DNA from: an uncultured Brachyspira sp.
Lineage (GTDB): Bacteria; Spirochaetota; Brachyspiria; Brachyspirales; Brachyspiraceae
Reading direction: 5' to 3'
Length of the DNA: 6,146 nt
Assembly: GCF_949287625.1 (NCBI RefSeq)
Contig: NZ_CASEGO010000161.1
Location: 1-6,146, forward strand
Position numbers and translations under genes: made by a program. A model generated the notes under the pieces. The model made no database searches. It was not told the DNA's origin and was given only the letters and a program-made list of their open reading frames with translations. Positions 1 to 4,867 of this stretch are shown piece by piece (position 1 is the first letter of the stretch; each line of letters starts with the position of its first letter).

Positions 1-87
1 CATAGTGTATAAAATCCAAAATCATCAATAAAATATAGTTTAATATAAAATAGAGTTTTTATCAATAAATATGCAGCTATATCATAA

Positions 88-115
88 TTGATTTTTTTTA
101 TTTATGGTATATATT
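88..115 (+). promoter_or_regulatory. Candidate promoter of the DUF4153-like gene
   Basis: TTGATT (88-93) and TATATT (110-115) are separated by 16 bp. Transcription would begin near 122, leaving a leader of about 22 nt before the ATG at 144. In DNA this AT-rich such matches occur by chance, so support is modest. The rest of 1-143 shows no gene. Confidence 0.35.
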
Positions 116-130
116 ATTTATGCAAATTTA

Positions 131-135
131 CGGAG
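131..135 (+). promoter_or_regulatory. Ribosome binding site that decides the start of the first gene
   Basis: CGGAG lies 8 nt upstream of the ATG at 144. The in-frame ATG at 120 has no such site in front of it, and it lies upstream of the inferred transcription start, so 144 is the better start. Confidence 0.6.
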
Positions 136-143
136 ATTTTTTA

Positions 144-1331
144 ATGAATAAAATTGTAATTAATAGCGAAGATAAATTTATAAAAGTATTAAAATATTTG
201 ATTATATCTGTATTATCAACTATTCCTTTATCTATTTATATACTAACATTATCAAATATGGATAGAAGTTATATATTTCCGATATTTTTAAATAGTCATT
301 TATTTATTGGATTTTATTTATTTTGTTTTACTATTCTTTTCCATATTAATCCTATAAATAAAAAAGTTATTCTAATCACATTTTTATCATTTTTACTTGT
401 AAGCCTTATAGCAGTTTTTTCCAATATTTCTTTCAATTATGTATATATGCCTCCTGCAGATTCTCCAGATTTTCAGATATTATTTAATAGAGCAGTATTT
501 TTTAATATAATATTTTTTATACTTATAATGCTTTCATATAATTCATTTGATGCTTTAAATACTGATAAAATTTCAGATTTTTTTACCGTATTTGGCGATA
601 TATTTTTATGGTTTGTAATAATTAATGCAGCAAGCAGCACAGTTTTATTTATATTATTTAATGTGCTTCTTGTAGTAGGTTTTTCTGTTGTATCATTATT
701 TGCATCTTCTTCAGATATTGGATTTGCAGTAGCAAAATTAGTGATATGCTCATTTGTATTTTTATATGGTTTTGTTCCATTTATAGCCTATTTAATATAT
801 GTAAAAACTAAGTCTGTTATATCAGTATATGTTTCAAGAGCATTTTTAGTTATTGATTTATTTGCTTTATTTATAATGATGTTCTTTATGCTTCCTTATG
901 AATTAAGACCATACAGTAATAGAACAGTTTACATAATATATAATATTCTTTTGGCGTTTACCGTAATGAATTTATTGTTTACAAGAATGGATAAAAAAAC
1001 AAATATATTTACAAAGGCAATGTATGTAATACTTCCAATATTTGCATTAGTTTTTGATATATTAACTATGACAGCGTCTATATATAGAATAGTAAATTAC
1101 GGACTTACACCGAATAAATTAGCTTTAATAATTTTAAATATAATATTTTTCATACATTTGATATTTATTTCTCTAAATACAGTTAAATCTTTTATAAACT
1201 CATTTCAAAACAGAGAAGATAATAATACATTAAACATTGTTATAAGCAGTAAACCAATCATATTTGTTTATGTTTATTTTGTATTTTCTTTGTTTGTATG
1301 TTTCGTAATGCCTATTATTTATATTAATTAA
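144..1331 (+). CDS. Polytopic inner-membrane protein, DUF4153-like
   Basis: This is a 395-residue, strongly hydrophobic protein with about 10 or 11 predicted membrane segments (roughly residues 16-36, 48-68, 74-94, 117-133, 152-186, 196-218, 229-250, 262-280, 291-310, 326-346 and 371-391). It has short charged loops and no large soluble domain. The motif IYRIVNYGLTPNKL at 313-326 resembles the 'YGLT-x-N/E-R' signature I associate with DUF4153/DUF4173 membrane proteins, whose function is unknown; the family call rests on that motif and the topology. It is tentative because the N-terminal half shows no recognisable motif. An ATG at 120 would add eight residues but has no ribosome binding site. 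The gene stands alone, and its stop is 3 bp from the stop of the converging SDR gene, with no terminator hairpin between them. A transporter or a polysaccharide-related membrane protein cannot be excluded. Confidence 0.85.
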   Translation: MNKIVINSEDKFIKVLKYLIISVLSTIPLSIYILTLSNMDRSYIFPIFLNSHLFIGFYLFCFTILFHINPINKKVILITFLSFLLVSLIAVFSNISFNYVYMPPADSPDFQILFNRAVFFNIIFFILIMLSYNSFDALNTDKISDFFTVFGDIFLWFVIINAASSTVLFILFNVLLVVGFSVVSLFASSSDIGFAVAKLVICSFVFLYGFVPFIAYLIYVKTKSVISVYVSRAFLVIDLFALFIMMFFMLPYELRPYSNRTVYIIYNILLAFTVMNLLFTRMDKKTNIFTKAMYVILPIFALVFDILTMTASIYRIVNYGLTPNKLALIILNIIFFIHLIFISLNTVKSFINSFQNREDNNTLNIVISSKPIIFVYVYFVFSLFVCFVMPIIYIN

Positions 1332-1334
1332 GTT

Positions 1335-2084
1335 TTATATATTTAATTTCCAGCCTTCATCATTATGATATATCATAAGTTTTGTCATACCGCCGTCTGC
1401 TGTAATATTTTCTGCATTTATAAAATCATTATTACAAATAAACCAAGCGGTACTTGCAATATCATAAGTATTTCCTACCTTTGCACTTGGATGCTGAAGT
1501 ATATCTTCGCTGCTGAACTTTGCATTTTCATCGGTATTTATCCAGCCAGGGCTAATTGAGTTTACACGCACTTTATGGGATAAACTTACTGCCATAGCAT
1601 GAGTTAAAGCTATAATTGCACCTTTTGCGGCACTGTAGCTTTCGCTGTCTTTCTGAGACATAAAGGCTCTTGTTGAAGCGATATTTATAATGCAGGATTT
1701 TTCATTAAAATAATTAATAAAGTTTTTAGTAATCTCATAAGGGGCAGCTGCTCCTATTTTTAGTATTTCTAAAAAATCATCATAACTGCAATTACTTAAA
1801 AGTCCTTTATTGGAATAGCAGGCATTATTTATTAAATAATCTATATTGCCGAACTTTTCTATTACTTTGTCAGTAAATGATTTTATAGATTTTTCATTGT
1901 CTATATTATCATTTATAAATAGGCATTCTCTTCCTAGTGATTTTATTTGTATGCATAGTTTATTTCCATTTTCATTATCTTTATCAATGAAAGCTATATC
2001 GCATCCTTTTTCAGCAAATAGCAATGCAGTTTCTTTTCCTATGCCGTTTGAAGCACCTGTTATAACGCATATTTTATTTTTCAT
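1335..2084 (-). CDS. Short-chain dehydrogenase/reductase (SDR family oxidoreductase)
   Basis: This 249-residue protein has the usual length for a classical SDR and should be a cytosolic NAD(P)-dependent oxidoreductase. The Rossmann glycine motif TGASNGIG is at 9-16. Asp34 at the end of strand beta-2 favours NAD(H) over NADP(H). NNA is at 86-88, Ser137 follows the NIAS strand, and YSAAK at 150-154 supplies Tyr150 and Lys154. PGW at 179-181 and DGG near the C-terminus complete the fold. The position of the tetrad asparagine (normally in 'vNl-x-g') appears to be Gly111. The C-terminal tail after DGG (MTKLMIYHNDEGW) extends past most SDRs and resembles an uncharacterised subfamily I recall from Firmicutes. 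The substrate cannot be named. AAGGAA (2091-2096) sits 6 nt upstream of the ATG, and two tandem promoter modules lie immediately upstream. No neighbour shares its direction closely enough to form an operon. Confidence 0.93.
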   Translation of the reverse strand: MKNKICVITGASNGIGKETALLFAEKGCDIAFIDKDNENGNKLCIQIKSLGRECLFINDNIDNEKSIKSFTDKVIEKFGNIDYLINNACYSNKGLLSNCSYDDFLEILKIGAAAPYEITKNFINYFNEKSCIINIASTRAFMSQKDSESYSAAKGAIIALTHAMAVSLSHKVRVNSISPGWINTDENAKFSSEDILQHPSAKVGNTYDIASTAWFICNNDFINAENITADGGMTKLMIYHNDEGWKLNI

Positions 2085-2105
2085 TTTTATTTCCTTTTTA
2101 TTTTA

Positions 2106-2134
2106 AATATACCTAAATAACTATAATTTGTCAA
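2106..2134 (-). promoter_or_regulatory. Proximal promoter of the SDR gene (module A)
   Basis: On the minus strand TTGACA (2134-2129) and TATATT (2111-2106) are separated by exactly 17 bp. Transcription would start near 2099, about 15 nt before the SDR start codon. The spacer AATTATAGTTATTTAGG is nearly the same as in modules B and C. Spacers are not normally conserved, so an operator probably overlaps the promoter. Confidence 0.65.
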
Positions 2135-2180
2135 TTTTTAGTTATTATATACCTAAACAATTATATTTTGTCAAATTTTA
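2107..2180 (-). repeat. Direct repeat of a 34-bp promoter module; a third copy is inverted at 2454-2482
   Basis: Copies at 2107-2140 and 2147-2180 share 30 of 34 bases at a 40-bp period. A third copy lies in the opposite orientation at 2454-2482 and matches 2147-2175 at 28 of 29 positions. The shared core, read from the SDR side, is TTGACA, then ATAGTTGTTTAGG, then TATAT. The repeated part is therefore a whole promoter including its spacer. Confidence 0.75.
2146..2174 (-). promoter_or_regulatory. Distal promoter copy of the SDR gene (module B)
   Basis: TTGACA (2174-2169), a 17-bp spacer AAATATAATTGTTTAGG, and TATATA (2151-2146) read on the minus strand. It lies exactly 40 bp upstream of module A and matches it at 30 of 34 positions (2147-2180 against 2107-2140). 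It may be a second start site for the SDR gene or an upstream operator. Confidence 0.5.
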
Positions 2181-2206
2181 ATTATTTATAGATGTAATGA
2201 TAACTT

Positions 2207-2283
2207 ATAAATAGTATAAAGTATTATTTAGCATTAATAAAATAATAAATAGTATAAAGTATTATTTAGCATTAATAAAATAA
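2207..2283. repeat. Perfect 38-bp tandem duplication
   Basis: A 38-bp AT-rich unit (2207-2244) is followed immediately by an identical copy (2245-2282, with one further matching base). The two copies have no mismatch. Perfect identity suggests recent slippage or a copy-number-variable locus. It lies upstream of the SDR promoters and contains no obvious hairpin. Confidence 0.9.
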
Positions 2284-2306
2284 GTTTAAAATTTATTATA
2301 ATAACT

Positions 2307-2426
2307 ATGTTTTGCTTAAAAAATGCAGTCTTTTTGGTTCTTTGTGCCATACCTGCCTACGGCACGGACAGCGTCACAAAAGAAGTGGGGGCTGGCACGA
2401 CTGTATGCTTCGCAGCAAAGCCCTAG
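2307..2426 (+). CDS. Doubtful 39-residue reading frame inside the GC-rich element
   Basis: An ATG at 2307 opens a frame that runs to TAG at 2424-2426. Its product begins MFCLKNAVFLVLCAIPAYG, which looks like a short signal peptide or hydrophobic leader, and ends VGAGTTVCFAAKP. No Shine-Dalgarno sequence is present upstream. The codons (GCC, GGC, ACG, CCC) are unlike those of every neighbouring gene, and the frame coincides almost exactly with the hairpin element. It is most likely a by-product of a structured repeat and not a translated gene. Confidence 0.18.
   Translation: MFCLKNAVFLVLCAIPAYGTDSVTKEVGAGTTVCFAAKP
2318..2406 (-). terminator. Possible factor-independent terminator for the zinc-ribbon gene
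   Basis: Read on the minus strand, the outer stem of the GC-rich element ends in GACTGCA and runs straight into six T residues (2323-2318). That is the order stem then U-tract expected downstream of the gene at 2511-3635. The structure is much longer than a normal terminator, and its outer and inner stems are separated by unpaired stretches, so termination activity is an inference. Confidence 0.4.
2318..2426. repeat. GC-rich nested-hairpin intergenic element
   Basis: About 100 bp of clearly higher G+C sits in otherwise very AT-rich DNA. Complementary arms are nested: ATGCAGTC (2323-2330) with GACTGTAT (2399-2406), eight pairs including one G-U; TTCTTTGTG (2338-2346) with CACAAAAGAA (2375-2384), one bulge; and TGCC/GGCA (2354-2357 and 2361-2364) around a 3-base loop. 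GTGCC (2344-2348) can alternatively pair with GGCAC (2361-2365 or 2394-2398), and GGGCT (2389-2393) with AGCCC (2419-2423). I recall closely similar elements dispersed between genes in Brachyspira, but this needs a genome search. It may be a mobile or REP-like repeat, a structured RNA, or a terminator. Confidence 0.6.
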
Positions 2427-2454
2427 ATATTAAAAAGAAAATATAATTTTATTT

Positions 2455-2483
2455 TTGACAAAATATAGTTGTTTAGGTATATA
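2455..2483 (+). promoter_or_regulatory. Inverted third promoter module (C), pointing into the 3' end of the zinc-ribbon gene
   Basis: TTGACA (2455-2460), the 17-bp spacer AAATATAGTTGTTTAGG, and TATATA (2478-2483) form the best-looking of the three modules. Transcription would start near 2490 and run rightward, antisense to the gene at 2511-3635. No plus-strand gene follows within 1.2 kb. The sequence TTTAG-GTATATA-CTAAA (2472-2488) has symmetric arms across the -10 region, a form typical of MarR-type operators, though no regulator is encoded here. Confidence 0.5.
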
Positions 2484-2510
2484 CTAAAAACGATTCTTAA
2501 AACTCAAAAA

Positions 2511-3635
2511 TCAAGTTTGCTGGTGAAACATTGCTGTAATAGAGCAGTCAGTACATATCTCTATAAATAAAGTGCCTTCTGACCAATTATCAATACTATC
2601 CCAATGAATCTGCATTAAATATATCATCTTTTGACCGCAGCTTGGACATTTTATATATTCCCAATCCTGAACCCAATTAGCAAATCCGCCTATTGTATTT
2701 AAAGTATCATCAAATGCCCCATAAAATAAAGGAACATCATGTTCTGAAAGAATATAATTATTGTTTTGCATATTAATAAGCTCTTCTTCTTTTATATAGT
2801 TTTCTTCAGCAGAATAATAATTTTCAGACTCTTTATCGAAAGGAAGTATTTGGCTTCCTCCTTTTAAATCATACTTTGAATAAGTTGTATTATAGGTTAC
2901 GCAATTAGGACAGCATGAAGCCTTTATTATACCATCAACACCTATAAACTTAAGTCTTTCATCTCTGCCGTCAATAATAGCAATATCAATATTTCGGCAT
3001 CCGCATTCAGGACAATTATCATCTCTTAATGAAGCTATAATAACAGGGCTTTTATCTTTTTCATCTTTGTTTTTAGCCTTTTCTAAATAATAGCATTTAT
3101 CAAAATTAAGTATTCGTCTTTTTTTATCTTTATCAAAAGTCCAGCCTGCACACTCCGCATATATAGAAGGATCAACATAAAGTTTTTTTCTCCATTCTCT
3201 TGGATTCATTTCAAAATCGTATAAACAGTCAAGTGCAACATCATCTCCCTGCATAGCTAAACATGACAATAAAGAAGCTCCTTGATTGGCATCTTTAGTT
3301 TCATTTATTCTTTTTATAAGTTCATCTCTTATTTCTTCACTGGCTTTATAATAAAATACTTCAGGATAATAAATTTTCTTTTCTAATGCTTTTTTAGCTA
3401 TATCTTTTAAGTCAATATTTCTATATGCAATCAAATCATAAATGTAAATACCGTTTAATAATTCTTTATCAATATCTTTTTCTTTTAGTTTTTTTACATA
3501 CTTATTTATTATTTCTTTTATCTCATCATCAGTTAAAGCAAGAGTTTTATTTCTTTCTTCTTCTGCCTTACATTTATAGCATAGACCTTTATAACCCAAT
3601 TCTGTTCCGCATTTATCACATTTATGTTCAAGCAT
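2511..3635 (-). CDS. Uncharacterised protein with three zinc-ribbon cysteine sets and a HEAT-like middle
   Basis: This is a 374-residue soluble protein of unknown function. Cys6, Cys9, Cys19 and Cys22 form an N-terminal zinc ribbon. An alpha-helical middle (about 35-140) looks like short HEAT-type repeats and ends in NPREWRKKLYVDPSIYAECAGW (residues 144-165), followed by a KKRR stretch; this block resembles bacterial 'HEAT repeat domain-containing' proteins I recall. A second cysteine set is Cys208/Cys211 with Cys242/Cys245 (Cys241 adjacent). The third is Cys330/Cys333 with Cys361/Cys364, preceded by IGGFANWVQDWEY (315-327) and followed by a C-terminal HQQT. The GG-x-x-x-W-x-QD and CP-x-C-x-x-x-M pattern is also seen in YwqG/DUF1963-like proteins. 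AAGGAG (3643-3648) is 7 nt before the ATG. A perfect-consensus promoter lies upstream, and the gene is transcribed alone. Zinc binding is inferred from cysteine spacing. Confidence 0.88.
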   Translation of the reverse strand: MLEHKCDKCGTELGYKGLCYKCKAEEERNKTLALTDDEIKEIINKYVKKLKEKDIDKELLNGIYIYDLIAYRNIDLKDIAKKALEKKIYYPEVFYYKASEEIRDELIKRINETKDANQGASLLSCLAMQGDDVALDCLYDFEMNPREWRKKLYVDPSIYAECAGWTFDKDKKRRILNFDKCYYLEKAKNKDEKDKSPVIIASLRDDNCPECGCRNIDIAIIDGRDERLKFIGVDGIIKASCCPNCVTYNTTYSKYDLKGGSQILPFDKESENYYSAEENYIKEEELINMQNNNYILSEHDVPLFYGAFDDTLNTIGGFANWVQDWEYIKCPSCGQKMIYLMQIHWDSIDNWSEGTLFIEICTDCSITAMFHQQT

Positions 3636-3665
3636 ATATAAACTCCTTGATTGATTAAAAAAACA

Positions 3666-3678
3666 GTATAATTTATAC
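3666..3678. promoter_or_regulatory. 13-bp palindrome in the leader of the zinc-ribbon gene
   Basis: GTATAATTTATAC has 6-bp arms around one central base. It lies between the inferred transcription start (near 3693) and the ribosome binding site, where a repressor could act. Chance palindromes are common in AT-rich DNA, so this is only a candidate operator. Confidence 0.2.
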
Positions 3679-3699
3679 AGTATTTTTTGTTATAGTTGG

Positions 3700-3727
3700 A
3701 TTATAAAATTTATAATAATATTGTCAA
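3700..3727 (-). promoter_or_regulatory. Promoter of the zinc-ribbon gene, perfect consensus hexamers
   Basis: On the minus strand TTGACA (3727-3722) and TATAAT (3705-3700) are both exact and separated by 16 bp. Transcription would begin near 3693, giving a leader of about 57 nt before the start codon at 3635. Confidence 0.65.
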
Positions 3728-3738
3728 GTGTTTTATCA

Positions 3739-3767
3739 TTGTAAAATTATAAATAGTATTCTAAAAT
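3739..3767 (+). promoter_or_regulatory. Candidate promoter of the methyltransferase gene
   Basis: TTGTAA (3739-3744), a 17-bp spacer and TAAAAT (3762-3767) would start transcription near 3774, about 33 nt before the ATG at 3807. The match is imperfect and the region is almost wholly A+T. The divergent -35 boxes would lie only 11 bp apart. Confidence 0.28.
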
Positions 3768-3806
3768 ATATTTTATACATAATTATTATATATTTTAAGG
3801 ATATCA

Positions 3807-4865
3807 ATGAATTATATAGGAAGTAAATTATCATTATTAGATTTTTTGTATGAATCTATTAATTCTGTAATAGATAAAAACTGCTCTGCATTCTGTGATT
3901 TGTTTGCAGGTACTGGTATTGTAGGAAGATATTTTAAATCTAAAAATTTTTCTATTATATCTAATGATATTCAGTATTATAGTTATGTTATGAATAAGCA
4001 TTATATAGGAAATCATAAATATTTATATTTTAAAAATCTTAATGATGAGATAGAAAATTTAAAAGGAAGCAAGATTAAAGAAAGACATTTAATTGTATGC
4101 GAATACTTAAATAATATACCTTATAAAGAGGGTTTTATTTATAATAATTATTCTTTAGGAGGCACTAAAAATAAAGAGTATCAAAGAATATATTTTTCAG
4201 ATGAAAATGCTTCAAAATGCGACGCTATTAGAATGAAAATAGAAGAGTGGTTTCAAAATAATAAGATTAATGAAAATGAGTATTATTTTCTTCTTACAAG
4301 TCTTCTTGAAAATATAGATAAATGTGCCAATACTGCATCCGTATACGGAGCATTTTTAAAAAATATAAAAAAGACAGCTTTAAAAACTTTTAGTTATTAT
4401 CCGTCCGATTTTGTATTGAGTGATAAAAAGCATAAAGTATATAATAAATATGCTAATAAATTAATTGAAACTATTGATACAGATATTTTATATATTGACC
4501 CGCCTTATAATAGAAGACAGTATTCTGATAATTATCATATGCTTGAAACAATAGCAAAATATGATAATCCAGAGATAAAAGGCAAAACAGGACTTAGAAA
4601 TGATAGAATAAAATCTTTATACTGCAGTAAAAATGATGTTTATAATATATTTGAGGATTTAATAAATAAAGCAAAGTCCAAATATATATTTGTAAGCTAT
4701 AATAACGAGGGTTTATTATCATTAGATGATATAAAAACCATAATGTCAAATAAGGGCGAATATGGTTTATTTGTCAAAGAGTACAACAGATTTAAAGCTG
4801 ACAGCAAAAGAAATAATTCAGCATCATCAACTTTTGAATATCTTCATTACTGTATTGTAAAATAA
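3807..4865 (+). CDS. DNA adenine (N6) methyltransferase, D12/alpha class, solitary
   Basis: This 352-residue enzyme should transfer a methyl group from S-adenosylmethionine to N6 of adenine in a specific DNA site. The motif order is that of the alpha class: motif X NYIGSK at 2-7, motif I DLFAGTGIVG at 31-40 with acidic Asp54 following, a long target-recognition region, then motif IV DPPYN at 231-235. RQYSDNYHMLETIAKYD follows motif IV, as in the FokI/StsI-type methylases I recall, and YFSDENASKCDAIR (129-142) is also typical of that branch. All key residues are intact. The recognition sequence cannot be read from the protein. No restriction endonuclease or specificity subunit is encoded in the window, so it looks like an orphan methylase, although a partner outside is possible. 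TAAGGA (3796-3801) lies 5 nt before the ATG. It converges on the DegT-family gene with 2 bp between stops. Confidence 0.94.
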   Translation: MNYIGSKLSLLDFLYESINSVIDKNCSAFCDLFAGTGIVGRYFKSKNFSIISNDIQYYSYVMNKHYIGNHKYLYFKNLNDEIENLKGSKIKERHLIVCEYLNNIPYKEGFIYNNYSLGGTKNKEYQRIYFSDENASKCDAIRMKIEEWFQNNKINENEYYFLLTSLLENIDKCANTASVYGAFLKNIKKTALKTFSYYPSDFVLSDKKHKVYNKYANKLIETIDTDILYIDPPYNRRQYSDNYHMLETIAKYDNPEIKGKTGLRNDRIKSLYCSKNDVYNIFEDLINKAKSKYIFVSYNNEGLLSLDDIKTIMSNKGEYGLFVKEYNRFKADSKRNNSASSTFEYLHYCIVK

Positions 4866-4867
4866 TA

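Noticed and set aside
120..143. Upstream in-frame ATG at 120 for the membrane protein
   Set aside because: It has no ribosome binding site and lies upstream of the likely transcription start; the ATG at 144 has CGGAG at an 8-nt spacing.
1365..1559. Open frame on the plus strand antisense to the SDR gene
   Set aside because: It is wholly inside a well-supported gene on the other strand and its product has no recognisable feature. The same applies to frames at 1846-2106, 3425-3658 and 5468-5650.
2207..2283. CRISPR array
   Set aside because: The two 38-bp copies are directly adjacent with no spacers, and no cas genes are present.
2147..2482. Miniature transposon bounded by 29-bp inverted repeats
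   Set aside because: The inverted arms match at 28 of 29 positions, but each is a complete promoter module, a third copy lies in direct orientation outside, and no target-site duplication is seen (GTTATT on the left, ACTAAA on the right).
2147..2482. Phase-variable invertible promoter
   Set aside because: Both modules face outward, so inversion would leave the promoter layout essentially unchanged, and no recombinase gene is present.
2511..3635. Restriction endonuclease partner for the methyltransferase
   Set aside because: The zinc-ribbon protein shows no nuclease motif, has HEAT-like and YwqG/DUF1963-like features, and is divergently transcribed.
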